DNA of 64,000 nt, from NCBI GenBank assembly GCA_001769975.1, contig MEPW01000037.1, forward strand, positions 1-64,000, read 5' to 3'. Both the position numbers and the translations under genes were made by a program. How positions within the stretch are numbered: position 1 is the stretch's first letter; the number at the start of each line of letters is the position of its first letter. Of the stretch, positions 33,201 to 42,413 are shown one piece after another. The notes beneath the pieces are model-generated. The model was not told where the DNA came from. It did not search any database and saw only the letters and a program-made list of their open reading frames with translations. This DNA is from Bdellovibrionales bacterium RIFOXYA1_FULL_36_14 (GTDB lineage: Bacteria > Bdellovibrionota > Bacteriovoracia > Bacteriovoracales > Bacteriovoracaceae).

Positions 33201-34082
33201 TTATGTTTTCTGCTCCACAAGATCTCGCCATTCGGTGATTTTTTTTAAAAGAAATGATTTATAAATATCACTGAGCAAACATTTTCCGTAAAGCACATTT
33301 CCACCAGGTAGGGGAAGTAAACTCAAGGCGTGAACCGGCCTGAAGTTTTTTCCGTGGCTTCCTCCGGCATATTTAATTTCAATAAAATTTTGATTTTTAA
33401 CTTTTTCTTCTAAAGCTTTTAGATGTTCGGGAATGATCATATCTTCCATATTGTTAAAATTTTTCAAATGAAAGACGTTGGCATCTTTTAGTATGTCATC
33501 AAAATTGATCATATGGTTTTTTCTAAGGAGACCTTTCGCAAAAATACGAAGGCTCGCATAAGCGTCATCCAAGGCCCTGTGATGATTTTTTATTTCAATT
33601 CCCAGAGTATCTGCAACGGTTTTTAATTTGTGGTTAGCTGATTCTTTAAATATTTTCCTGGCAAATTTACACGAACAAAAAACATTACATTGAGGGATTT
33701 CCAGTTTCAGATTGTGGGCATTATACATTAAAAACCCCATATCAAATTGAGCATTATGGGCAATGAGTGGAAGATCGCTCATAAAATTGATAAAGGATGG
33801 AAGAACATGGTCGAGTGTTTTGGAATTTTTGACCATTAGATCTGTAATATGGTGAATATTCGTGGTAATTGCAGGAATATCGATCTGTGGATTGATCAGT
33901 TCATTAAATGTCGTAACGCCCTTGGGGGTAACTTTGATAGCCGAGATCTCAATGATTTTATCCACTAAAGGAGAAAGACCTGTGGTTTCAAAATCCAGAG
34001 CAATGATGCCGTGAGGAAAAAACTTTAGTAATATTTCTATTTCTTCGGCAACTAAGTTTTGAGTTAGTATGTCATTTGACAT
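33201..34082 (-). CDS. DnaQ/RNase T-type 3'-5' exonuclease (DEDDh)
   Basis: 293 residues from ATG 34082, with AAAGGATTTT upstream; a further in-frame ATG at 34145 overlaps the divergent gene. Exonuclease motifs: ExoI ALDFETTGLSP, ExoII LIAHNAQFDMGFL, ExoIII HRALDDAYASLRIF, i.e. DEDDh family like DNA polymerase III epsilon. About 100 extra C-terminal residues (KYAGGSHGKNFRPVHALSLL) form a WYL-like or other appended small domain. Not linked to dnaE here; may serve proofreading, repair or RNA trimming. Confidence 0.85.
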   Translation of the reverse strand: MSNDILTQNLVAEEIEILLKFFPHGIIALDFETTGLSPLVDKIIEISAIKVTPKGVTTFNELINPQIDIPAITTNIHHITDLMVKNSKTLDHVLPSFINFMSDLPLIAHNAQFDMGFLMYNAHNLKLEIPQCNVFCSCKFARKIFKESANHKLKTVADTLGIEIKNHHRALDDAYASLRIFAKGLLRKNHMINFDDILKDANVFHLKNFNNMEDMIIPEHLKALEEKVKNQNFIEIKYAGGSHGKNFRPVHALSLLPLPGGNVLYGKCLLSDIYKSFLLKKITEWRDLVEQKT

Positions 34083-34162
34083 AAAATCCTTTGGATTTTT
34101 AAATATAAGTACTTTTGATATAACTTTTATTAGATCAACTTTCAATGAAAAGGGCCCGTTTT

Positions 34163-35551
34163 ATGGAAAAATTTGATGTAATTGTTTTAGGTGGTGGACC
34201 AGGTGGTTATATAGCTGCGATTAGGGCCAGTCAGCTGGGTAAAAAGGTTGCGGTGGTTGAAAAAGAACATCTTGGAGGCGTTTGTCTTAACAAGGGGTGC
34301 ATTCCTACTAAGGCACTTTTAAAGTCCGCGCACAGTGTTCACGAATTAAAATCTTTGGCAAAACTCGGGATTAATGCAGAATTAGTTTCTCTTGATGCAA
34401 AGGTAGCTGTGAGACGAGCGAATGAAATATCTTCCAAGATTGCCAAGGGTGTATCTTTTTTGATGAAAAAGAATAACATTGCTGTTTTTGATGGTTTTGG
34501 TAGTTTTAAAAATAGTAACGAAATGAATGTAAAATTAAATTCGGGAGAGTTGGTTGATTTAGAAGCCACGAATTATATTATAGCGACAGGTGCCAGTTAT
34601 AATTCATTCCCAGGTCTAGTTCATGATGGAGATCGATTAATCGGTGCTTGGGAAGCATTGAAAATGGAAGAACTCCCCAAATCGATTGGTATTGTCGGAG
34701 CAGGCGCAATCGGAGTGGAGTTTGCTTATTTTTGGAATGCTTTTGGAGTAGATGTTCACATGTTTGAATTACAAAATCATCTTCTGCCAATTGAGGACGA
34801 AGATTCAAGTGTAGAAGTTGAGCGGGCCTATAAAAAATTAAAAATTAAATTAAGCCTGGGTATTTCTAGTGTAGAAGCTCTAAATAAAGGTGATTACGCA
34901 CTTATCACAGCAACCGAAAAAGGCGAAACGAAGGAATATCAGTTTGATAAAGTTTTAATTGCCATTGGGATGACGGGGAACATTACCGGACTCGGTCTTG
35001 AAGGCATTGGAGTAGAAACTTATAAAAACTTTATTAAAGTAAATGAATATAATCAGACTAACATTGGACATATTTATGCTATTGGTGATGTAAGCGGTCC
35101 ACCTTTACTCGCCCATGCTGCCAGTCATGAGGGAATTATTGCTAGCGAGCATTTATCAGGATATCAGACCCATCCAATTAAGAAAGAAAATGTTCCGGGA
35201 TGTACTTATTGTTATCCACAAGTCGCCTCGATTGGTTTTACAGAAAGAAAAGTTAAAGGGCTTGGACTTGAATATACAATTGGAAAAGTTCCCTTTAGAT
35301 CAAACGGAAAAGCTATTGCTAGTGAAGAAGCCGATGGTTTTGTTAAGGTCATTTTAGGTAAAGAGGGTAACCTTTTGGGAGCACATATTGTTGGTGCCGT
35401 GGCAACTGAACTCATTCATGAATATTCACTTTTCAAAACGATGGAAGGAGTCGACGAAGATATTTTCGCTACAATTCATCCACATCCTACGCTCGGAGAA
35501 ACGCTCGCTGAAGCTGTATTGGCGGCAAGAAATAGATCTTTGAATTTCTAG
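34163..35551 (+). CDS. lpdA: Dihydrolipoyl dehydrogenase (E3)
   Basis: FAD enzyme reoxidising lipoyl groups of the 2-oxoacid dehydrogenase and glycine cleavage complexes. 462 residues. FAD-binding VLGGGPGGYIAAIRA, redox disulfide Cys41/Cys46 in GGVCLNKGCIPTKALL, NAD-binding GIVGAGAIGVEFAYFW, and the dimer-interface His-Glu TIHPHPTLGETLAEA. ATG 34163 has an AAAAGGG site 7 bases upstream, preferred over ATG 34145. The stop overlaps the convergent endonuclease stop by 4 bp. No E1/E2 subunits lie in this window. Confidence 0.95.
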   Translation: MEKFDVIVLGGGPGGYIAAIRASQLGKKVAVVEKEHLGGVCLNKGCIPTKALLKSAHSVHELKSLAKLGINAELVSLDAKVAVRRANEISSKIAKGVSFLMKKNNIAVFDGFGSFKNSNEMNVKLNSGELVDLEATNYIIATGASYNSFPGLVHDGDRLIGAWEALKMEELPKSIGIVGAGAIGVEFAYFWNAFGVDVHMFELQNHLLPIEDEDSSVEVERAYKKLKIKLSLGISSVEALNKGDYALITATEKGETKEYQFDKVLIAIGMTGNITGLGLEGIGVETYKNFIKVNEYNQTNIGHIYAIGDVSGPPLLAHAASHEGIIASEHLSGYQTHPIKKENVPGCTYCYPQVASIGFTERKVKGLGLEYTIGKVPFRSNGKAIASEEADGFVKVILGKEGNLLGAHIVGAVATELIHEYSLFKTMEGVDEDIFATIHPHPTLGETLAEAVLAARNRSLNF

Positions 35552-36417
35552 AAATCGTTGATGAGATCAACTATGAATGGATAATCAATAAAAGGATTTC
35601 TATTTGATTGGATTTTATAGATCTCATCATTTCTTTGAAGTTCTTCGTCGTCAACGGGGTCTTGTGTATGCCACTTTCGAAGATAATATTCTTCGTCAGA
35701 GCTAATGCTCAAATCATATTTTACGGAGAAATAAAATAATGCTCTAGCAACATTTCCTCGGTGTTCCATCGGTGGCTCAAAAAAGAATGTACTAAAGTCT
35801 CTACTCTTTCTATTTTGATAAACTCCAAAAGTAGATGTGTTACAAAGATCTACTTCCGCAGGCTCAGACACTTCACCAAATTGATAGTTACCTCTTATAC
35901 CATTAGCGGTGTTTTCCGTGGGATATAGGTGATGAAGATCGCTCTTTTGTTCTTCGGCACTGTAAGCGGTAGAGAATCGGCTTTGAGGCCAAGTGTGTTC
36001 GCAGTTTATAACGTCTGCGTTTGGAATTTGCATGGGACCTACGTCCTTAATATGGGGGGTATGGCTATCAAAAGTTTTATTACAATATACATCTTTAATG
36101 TAGTAACCATGGTTATCTTTTTGGAGGTGGAGTTTGCCAAAGAGATATGCTCTGGCTTCTGAGTAATGCAAAACTTTTCTCTGGTGACAGATTTGACCTC
36201 GTTCACATCTATCTACGAGAACATCAGTATTTCCTTCTCTTTCAAGGTGTGCCTTATTTAAAACGGCTTGAATCATTTTTTTCAATTCGCTGTTTTTAAC
36301 ATTCATTGATAAGACACTTTGAGCAAATGTTGCAGGGTAATATGGGTGATCGCACGGGGTATTTGATAAGAGGTTAAGAGAAACAAGTAGCAAAAAAACA
36401 AAAATGACAACTTTCAT
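35548..36417 (-). CDS. endA: Secreted endonuclease I (EndA/Dns family)
   Basis: 289 residues with signal peptide MKVVIFVFLLLVSLNLLS; acts outside the cytoplasm on DNA. The nuclease I core is evident: CEHTWPQSRF (catalytic His), KSDLHHLYPTENTANGIRGN and NYQFGEV, with cysteines (PCDH, DRCERGQICH, DVYCNK, NCEH, DLCN) positioned for disulfides. Useful for degrading environmental or prey DNA. Convergent with lpdA. The 5' side faces rarA with a 110-bp gap. Confidence 0.9.
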   Translation of the reverse strand: MKVVIFVFLLLVSLNLLSNTPCDHPYYPATFAQSVLSMNVKNSELKKMIQAVLNKAHLEREGNTDVLVDRCERGQICHQRKVLHYSEARAYLFGKLHLQKDNHGYYIKDVYCNKTFDSHTPHIKDVGPMQIPNADVINCEHTWPQSRFSTAYSAEEQKSDLHHLYPTENTANGIRGNYQFGEVSEPAEVDLCNTSTFGVYQNRKSRDFSTFFFEPPMEHRGNVARALFYFSVKYDLSISSDEEYYLRKWHTQDPVDDEELQRNDEIYKIQSNRNPFIDYPFIVDLINDF

Positions 36418-36527
36418 TTAGCTAATCTCCATACTATAACTGACGTGTGGTGTTTCGAGTGCATACTATAATATAATTATTAATTTGCCTAATAAATTTT
36501 CAAAGAAAAACCTAATACTGAAGAGGT

Positions 36528-37805
36528 TTATTTCTTTCTATTAATTTCATCTAATCTTTCTTTTAAAAACTTTTCCCTGCCATTAATACTTGGTTGGTAG
36601 AACTTAGGAATTGGAGAGCTAGTATAAGTTTGACTAACCCAATTTCCCTCGAAATCATGAGGATAAAGATATTTAGGAGTATTGGCTGGAGGATAATTTT
36701 TCAAATGGTCAGGAACTTTTTGAGTACCACCTGATTGAATATATTCTAATGCTTCGTTAATGGCCTTATAGGAAGCATTGCTTTTAATGGTAGAAGCGAG
36801 ATAGCAAGTAGCTTGAGCGAGAGTTATTCGTGCTTCCGGCATCCCAATTTGACTAGTTGCTGTAAGCGCGTTGACTGCAATAGATAATGCTAATGGATCG
36901 GCGTTACCAATATCTTCCGAAGCAAAAATAACCAGTCTTCTGGCAATGAAGACAGGATCCTCCCCACCATCTAACATCACTGCCAGCCAGAAAATGGCGG
37001 CATGAGGATCAGAGCCTCGCATACTTTTGATAAAAGCCGAGATGACGTCGTAGTGGCGGTCTTGGCTTTTATCATAATCTCTAGCGTTTTCTAAAACAAG
37101 ATGTCTGATTTTAGTTAAATTATTTTTAATATCAGGATTTTTTTCCACGATCTCTAAATAGTTAAGAGCGTTTCTCGCATCTCCTCTTGAGTAGTCGGAA
37201 ATAAAATTGATGACTTCTTCAGAAGCATAAATTTGAAATTTTTCATTGGCAGATTTTAATATTTCCACCAGATTGCTTTCTGATAAGGGTTTAAGTTCAA
37301 TTACATGTAATCGGGATAATAAGGCCTTATTGATTGATGCTCGAGGGTTTTCAGTAGTTGCACCAAAGAGAATAAAAGATCCGTCTTCCACATATGGTAG
37401 CAAAGCATCTTGTTGAGCTTTATTGAATCTGTGAATTTCATCTATAAAGATGATAATATTTTTTTGATTGTATTCTTTAACTTCAAAGCTGCGGGTAATG
37501 ATTTTTTTAAGCTCGTTGACGCCACCTAGTACAGCACTAAACTTATAAAGTTCAGCATTCGCTCGGTTTGCTAATATATTGGCAAGCGTAGTTTTACCAG
37601 TTCCGGGGGGGCCCCAAAAAATCATGCTGGTTAGTTTATTGGATTTCAAAAAGGGATGTCTGGAGAAAATGTGTTCCTGTCCCTTAAAAGCTTCAAGCTC
37701 GCTGGGTCTCATTCGGTATGCAAGGGGTGTAGAGGAAGATACAACCTCTTGTTTTTCTTGAGCCTTTTTAAAATTATTATTAAAAAGTTCACCTTGTACT
37801 GTCAT
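36528..37805 (-). CDS. rarA: Replication-associated recombination protein A (RarA/MgsA)
   Basis: AAA+ clamp-loader-like ATPase acting at stalled forks. 425 residues; Walker A FWGPPGTGKTTLANI near residue 63, Walker B IIIFIDEIHRFNKAQQDALL, sensor 1 LFGATTENP, and the C-terminal oligomerisation domain (DYDKSQDRHYDVISAFIKS, GGEDPVFIARRLVIFASEDIG). The N-terminus PLAYRMRPSELEAFKGQEH is typical. Divergent from rpsU, with a shared 146-bp intergenic region. Confidence 0.95.
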   Translation of the reverse strand: MTVQGELFNNNFKKAQEKQEVVSSSTPLAYRMRPSELEAFKGQEHIFSRHPFLKSNKLTSMIFWGPPGTGKTTLANILANRANAELYKFSAVLGGVNELKKIITRSFEVKEYNQKNIIIFIDEIHRFNKAQQDALLPYVEDGSFILFGATTENPRASINKALLSRLHVIELKPLSESNLVEILKSANEKFQIYASEEVINFISDYSRGDARNALNYLEIVEKNPDIKNNLTKIRHLVLENARDYDKSQDRHYDVISAFIKSMRGSDPHAAIFWLAVMLDGGEDPVFIARRLVIFASEDIGNADPLALSIAVNALTATSQIGMPEARITLAQATCYLASTIKSNASYKAINEALEYIQSGGTQKVPDHLKNYPPANTPKYLYPHDFEGNWVSQTYTSSPIPKFYQPSINGREKFLKERLDEINRKK

Positions 37806-37830
37806 TTAACACCTTTATTTTTATAACTGA

Positions 37831-37945
37831 TTGACTAAATTATGCTTTAGGCTTAGTTTATTACAACTTAGAAGGTCATTTTGCAAATCGACCTTGAAAA
37901 ATCCCGGTTTTACTGGGAATTGATATTACGACAAAAAGGAGGTGA
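37831..37945 (+). promoter_or_regulatory. Promoter and structured leader of rpsU
   Basis: TTGACT (37831-37836), 17 bp, TAGTTT (37854-37859). The leader holds two stem-loops: AAGGTC-ATTT / AAAT-C-GACCTT (37872-37895) and TCCCGG / CTGGGA (37902-37918, loop TTTTA). The ribosome site AAAAAGGAGGTG is an almost complete complement of the 16S rRNA 3' end. Two hairpins followed by an extended Shine-Dalgarno suggest regulation of S21 synthesis. Confidence 0.6.
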
Positions 37946-37951
37946 AGGGCC

Positions 37952-38179
37952 ATGTCAAAGAATAATTCTAGTGTTGTAGTTGAAATAGACGATAAATTTG
38001 GAATTGAACGTTCCTTAAAGAGATTTAAGAGAATGTGTGAAGCTTACGGTGTTGTACGCGAATATAGAAAGCGTCAAGAATATAAAAAGCCTTCTTTGAA
38101 ATTAAAAGAAAAAACAGAGGCTGCTTTAAAGAGACGTAAGAAGACTTCAAGTAAATTTTATAGATCAACCAAGATCTAA
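37952..38179 (+). CDS. rpsU: 30S ribosomal protein S21
   Basis: 75 residues, highly basic. The S21 core reads VVVEIDDKFGIERSLKRFKR followed by MCEAYGVVREYRKRQEYKKPS, and a Lys/Arg tail (KRRKKTSSKFYRS). Sits in the platform near the 16S 3' end and influences Shine-Dalgarno recognition. Preceded by an extended AAGGAGGTG site and a structured leader; followed 8 bp later by a good terminator, so monocistronic. Confidence 0.95.
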   Translation: MSKNNSSVVVEIDDKFGIERSLKRFKRMCEAYGVVREYRKRQEYKKPSLKLKEKTEAALKRRKKTSSKFYRSTKI

Positions 38180-38186
38180 AACATAA

Positions 38187-38208
38187 GGGCCTCAAATGAG
38201 GCTCTTTT
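38187..38208 (+). terminator. Terminator of rpsU
   Basis: GGGCCTC and GAGGCTC form a 7-bp stem (one G-T pair) around AAAT, followed by TTTT. It touches the 3' end of the convergent gene on the minus strand. Confidence 0.8.
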
Positions 38209-39058
38209 AATTTGATCTTTTGCTACTGTTTTTTAAAAGAACTTTCAAAATAGAATTCCACCTATTATGCATAATAGATAACGTATTAATAGTGCTTTGA
38301 GGTGCTTGAACTATATGCTTGCTCAGTAACATGTGAAAGGTGTTCCAATTTTGATTGAGAAATTCCAGCTTGTTTAGAAAAAAAGCATCGGATTTATTTA
38401 AAGCCAAATATCTTTCTAATTCTTTAATAAAGAAGAACCATAATTCAGAATATTGGCGTTTTAGATTTTTAGGTAGCAGCTGAGTAAATATTTTTTCACT
38501 TAATAGTTGCATATTGCTTAATTGATTTTCAATAAAATCAATTTTTCCCTGCGAAGGGATGTTGCTATCAATGGCAAGGATGGGAATCAGGTCCATGGCG
38601 TCAATAGTTTTATAATTTAGCATGGACAGTTCATCCAAATCGGATGACAAGAGAAAGAGTGAATCTGTAAAAAATTGGCTGGTAAAAAAAGACTTGTCAA
38701 AAACTTGTTTTTGCAGAGAGGTAGTTTGTACTTCAAGATCCTTTTGGAGTTTTTTAATTTTTTTTAAGTCTTTAATGCAGCTTGCGTTCCATGTGGTGCA
38801 ACGCTGATTCCAATTTTTCCATTCACCCCTGGCTTTTTGAGTCAATTCTTTAACAATAATTAATTGGGAATTTAAGGGATGTAATGAAGTGAGTGATTGG
38901 TAGTACTCGCTTACCATCGCTTTAAGTTGTGGCTTAATGTAACGTTCAAGCATGGTGTTATCCAAGTTGAGATCTTCATGATCGCAGTATAAAAAAGTAT
39001 AAGCATTAACTTTAAGGGATAAAGTAAAAAATAAAGTTATAAGAATTTTTATGGCCAT
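38207..39058 (-). CDS. Secreted protein of unknown function
   Basis: 283 residues with a signal peptide (IKILITLFFTLSLKVNA) and an all-helical-looking mature part (LKDLKKIKKLQKDL is a likely coiled segment). A Cys pair is found in WNQRCTTWNASCIKD. No family recognised. It follows ileS on the same strand, 52 bp after its start side, and may be in a separate transcript; its stop overlaps the rpsU terminator. Confidence 0.6.
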   Translation of the reverse strand: MAIKILITLFFTLSLKVNAYTFLYCDHEDLNLDNTMLERYIKPQLKAMVSEYYQSLTSLHPLNSQLIIVKELTQKARGEWKNWNQRCTTWNASCIKDLKKIKKLQKDLEVQTTSLQKQVFDKSFFTSQFFTDSLFLLSSDLDELSMLNYKTIDAMDLIPILAIDSNIPSQGKIDFIENQLSNMQLLSEKIFTQLLPKNLKRQYSELWFFFIKELERYLALNKSDAFFLNKLEFLNQNWNTFHMLLSKHIVQAPQSTINTLSIMHNRWNSILKVLLKNSSKRSN

Positions 39059-39110
39059 AAATTGATCCTAATTAAATATTAGGACCAATTTATAGTTTTG
39101 AAAACCATAT

Positions 39111-42100
39111 TTAAGCTTTAATAATTTCTATCTTTAGAAAGTCAGAATCAATATCATAATTAAAAGAGTTCTTATTTGAAGGTACACCTTTGCTCAAGCT
39201 TACGGTGAGAGTTTCTTTTGAGATATGATCCTTGTGATGTATGATGGCTTTTTCCACGTCGCTGGATGCATCGTAAATAATTTTAATTCGATCAGATACA
39301 TTTAAATTGATTTCCTTTCGGGTCTTTTGAATCCTATTTACGATTTCCCGAGCCAAACCTTCAGAGATAAGTTCTTCTGACAATTGGCAATCCATATCAA
39401 TAGAAATAGAACGATTCGATAGAGCTTGAGTTCCTGGTTTTGCTTCCCTGAATATCAAAACATCTTCTTGATTGAAATCTTCCCCCGAAATGTTAATAGT
39501 CTCTCCGGCTTCCAGTTTAGCGAGGAGGTCCACTGAGAGGCTTTCAATTTTTTGGCGAAACTCTGCAAATCTTTTCCCTAGTTTTTTTCCAAGCACTGGC
39601 GAATTGGGTTTAGCAAAAAGATTAATATAGTCGGACTCTTGGGTGGAGTATTGAATTTCCTTTATGTTGAGTTCGACTTTTATGTAATCTTCCAGTTTTT
39701 TAATTTCATGCAAAGTAGCTTGATCTTTGTGTAAAATTGTTAGTCTTTTAAGGGGTGTTTTTACCTTTACTTGAACCTGATTTCTTTTTTGTCTACAAAG
39801 GAGAATTATCTGCTGCATTCTGCTAACTGCATCTTCGAGTTCTGGCTTGATTAATTTTTCATCTTCTACGGGGTAAGTTTCCAAATGAACCGATTCTTCC
39901 TTGTTGGGAGAGAATTTTCCAAGTTCCTGATAAATATATTCACTTAGAAATGGAGCAAAGGGGGCCATAGCAAGACTTAATTCCTTAAGAGTTGTGTAAA
40001 GAGTTGAATAGCAGGCGCATTTATCATCTGTTAGTCCTTCACCCCAAAAACGGGAACGGTTAAGTCTAATGTACCAGTTAGTTAAATCTTCAATGAAATT
40101 AAAAAGTGCGGGAACGACGTTGTACAGCTTGTACTCATGCATCTCTTTAGCAATAGTTTTCTTTAATGTTTGAAGGCTTGAAAGAACCCATTCATCGGTG
40201 ATATTTTTTCCGTATTTAAAATGGCTTTTATAATTCCAACCATCTACTGTGGCGTAGGTGCTAAAAAATTTGAAGGAATTAAACCATGGTAAAAGAGCTC
40301 TTCTGACCATGTCTTTTACACCACTGTCAGCAAATTTTTGTTCTTCAGCGCGAACAAGTCCCGAAGTGATTAGGTAAAGTCTGAAGGCGTCGGCACCAAA
40401 CTCCTCCATCAAATCATCTGGAGCAGTGTAATTTTTGAGTCTCTTGCTCATTTTTTTGCCATCTTCGGCAGTAACAATTCCGTTAACAATAACATTTTTA
40501 AAGGCAGGTTTATCAAATAAAGCGGCTGATAAAATGGTTAGGTTATAAAACCAGCCCCTGGTCTGATCAATTCCTTCAGCAATGTATTCGGCAGGGAAAC
40601 CTGCCTTGAAAACATCTTGATTTTCAAACGGGTAGTGAAGTTGTGAGTAAGGCATGGAAGCCGATTCAAACCAGCAATCTAAAACCTCTGGAATTCTTTT
40701 GTAGGTTCCTTTTTCTCCTTTGATTGCAAAGGTTAGATTATCAACGAATTCTCGGTGAAGATCAGTTAGTTTTATTCCGGTATAACTTTCAAGTTCTTTA
40801 ATTGAGCCTATACAGATAAATTTACCAGTCTCATCATTTTCCCAAATGGGTAGCGGAGTTCCCCAGTATCGGTTTCTGCTAATAGCCCAGTCTCTAGCAC
40901 CCTCTAACCATTTGCCAAAACGGCCATGTTTAATATGAGAGGGGACCCAATTAATTTCTTCATTGGCCTTAATTATTTTATCTCTAATTTCTTCGACTTT
41001 CACATACCATGAGGGAATAGCTTTATAGATCAGGGGTGTATCACTTCGTGGACAAAATGGATAACTGTGAACAATAACAGATTGGTCATACAGTTTTCCA
41101 TCTTCTTTAAGCATTCGAATGATACCTTTATCAGCGTCTTTTACATAAACACCCTTAAAGTCAGATACTTCTTTGGTGAATTTGCCTGCGTTGTCCAAGG
41201 GACAGGCTACCAAATTGAGACCTGCTTCTTTGAAGACCCGATAATCATCTTCACCAAAAGAAGGAGCAGTATGAACAATGCCAGTACCATCATCAGTTGT
41301 TACATAGCCATCACTAAAAATTCGAAAAGCACCATCGCTTTCCAAATGTTTAAAGTATGGAAAAAGTGGTTCATATTTTTTTCCCTTGAGCTTTGATCCC
41401 AGTACGGTTTTGATTTCTTTAAATTTTCTTTTCTTTTCGTATTTGGGTAAGCAATTTCTGGCGAAGTAAATATTTTTTTTAAGTTCCTGGTCTTCAACTA
41501 ATACATATTCGATCTCATCACCAACACAAAGTCCGAGGTTAGCCGGAAGTGTCCATGGTGTGGTTGTCCATGCGGCGTAGTAGGCATTTTCATCAACTGC
41601 TTTAAATAAAATAGTGATAGCGGGGTCTTGAACGTCTTGATAGTTGGATGATGCTTCGGAATTAGAAATACCAGTTCCAAACGCAGTTGAGAAGGGGACG
41701 ATCTTGGTCCCTTTATACATCAAACCCTTGTCCCATAAACTTTTAAAAACCCACCAAATGGATTCCATAAAATCAGTATCCATGGTTTTGTAATCGTTTT
41801 CAAAATCTACCCAACGACCTAGACGGGTAATGGTTTTTTGCCATTCCTTGGTAAAGCGGTCTACAATTTTCCTGCATTCATTGTTGTAACCAGCAATTCC
41901 CAGTTTGGCGACGGCTTCATCGGCAGTCAGGTTTAAACTTTTATCGATTTCGTGTTCAATTGGAAGACCATGGCAATCCCAACCCCATCTCCTTTCTACA
42001 TATCGACCTTTCATTGTGAAATATCTAGGAACAATGTCTTTTAATATTGAACCAACCAAGTGTCCATGATGAGGAAGTCCAGTTGCAAAGGGAGGACCAT

Positions 42101-42239
42101 CATAAAAAATATAAGGTTTGCCTTTTTTGGTTTTTTCTAAACTTTTTTTGAAAATATTTTTTTCCTTCCAAAATTTTAAAATTTCATGTTCGGCCTCTAC
42201 AAAAGAAAATGAACCTTGAGGACTGCTTGATTCAGACAT
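39111..42239 (-). CDS. ileS: Isoleucyl-tRNA synthetase, long (IleS2-like) type
   Basis: Charges tRNA-Ile. 1042 residues, class I: the HIGH box appears as GLPHHGHLVGS near residue 56, KMSKR near 597 (DGKKMSKRLKNYT). The CP1 editing domain is in between (TTPWTLPANLGLC; GTGIVHTAPSFGEDD). It lacks the C-terminal zinc finger of the approximately 930-residue type. Instead the last 150 residues form the DUF5915-like tail (RISI-type strands, LAREIVNRIQKTRKEINLNVSD). This architecture is the eukaryote-like IleS2 class. AGGAGAAAGCAC precedes the ATG. Confidence 0.96.
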   Translation of the reverse strand: MSESSSPQGSFSFVEAEHEILKFWKEKNIFKKSLEKTKKGKPYIFYDGPPFATGLPHHGHLVGSILKDIVPRYFTMKGRYVERRWGWDCHGLPIEHEIDKSLNLTADEAVAKLGIAGYNNECRKIVDRFTKEWQKTITRLGRWVDFENDYKTMDTDFMESIWWVFKSLWDKGLMYKGTKIVPFSTAFGTGISNSEASSNYQDVQDPAITILFKAVDENAYYAAWTTTPWTLPANLGLCVGDEIEYVLVEDQELKKNIYFARNCLPKYEKKRKFKEIKTVLGSKLKGKKYEPLFPYFKHLESDGAFRIFSDGYVTTDDGTGIVHTAPSFGEDDYRVFKEAGLNLVACPLDNAGKFTKEVSDFKGVYVKDADKGIIRMLKEDGKLYDQSVIVHSYPFCPRSDTPLIYKAIPSWYVKVEEIRDKIIKANEEINWVPSHIKHGRFGKWLEGARDWAISRNRYWGTPLPIWENDETGKFICIGSIKELESYTGIKLTDLHREFVDNLTFAIKGEKGTYKRIPEVLDCWFESASMPYSQLHYPFENQDVFKAGFPAEYIAEGIDQTRGWFYNLTILSAALFDKPAFKNVIVNGIVTAEDGKKMSKRLKNYTAPDDLMEEFGADAFRLYLITSGLVRAEEQKFADSGVKDMVRRALLPWFNSFKFFSTYATVDGWNYKSHFKYGKNITDEWVLSSLQTLKKTIAKEMHEYKLYNVVPALFNFIEDLTNWYIRLNRSRFWGEGLTDDKCACYSTLYTTLKELSLAMAPFAPFLSEYIYQELGKFSPNKEESVHLETYPVEDEKLIKPELEDAVSRMQQIILLCRQKRNQVQVKVKTPLKRLTILHKDQATLHEIKKLEDYIKVELNIKEIQYSTQESDYINLFAKPNSPVLGKKLGKRFAEFRQKIESLSVDLLAKLEAGETINISGEDFNQEDVLIFREAKPGTQALSNRSISIDMDCQLSEELISEGLAREIVNRIQKTRKEINLNVSDRIKIIYDASSDVEKAIIHHKDHISKETLTVSLSKGVPSNKNSFNYDIDSDFLKIEIIKA

Positions 42240-42413
42240 GTGCTTTCTCCTGACTTTTTTATGATTTATGAGTCAATTGTATTACAAAATCAACTGCTTT
42301 TTTAGCAGAGGCTGACTTTGGGTGTCAACTTTTTTGCTTATAAGGATAAATTATTCCCCCGGTTGGGCCCAAATAATTAAATGTTTAAAAATATTGATCA
42401 ATAATGACGAAAA

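Noticed and set aside
42240-42413. T-box riboswitch upstream of ileS
   Set aside because: The leader between ileS and its divergent neighbour is short and lacks the T-box sequence and an antiterminator/terminator pair.
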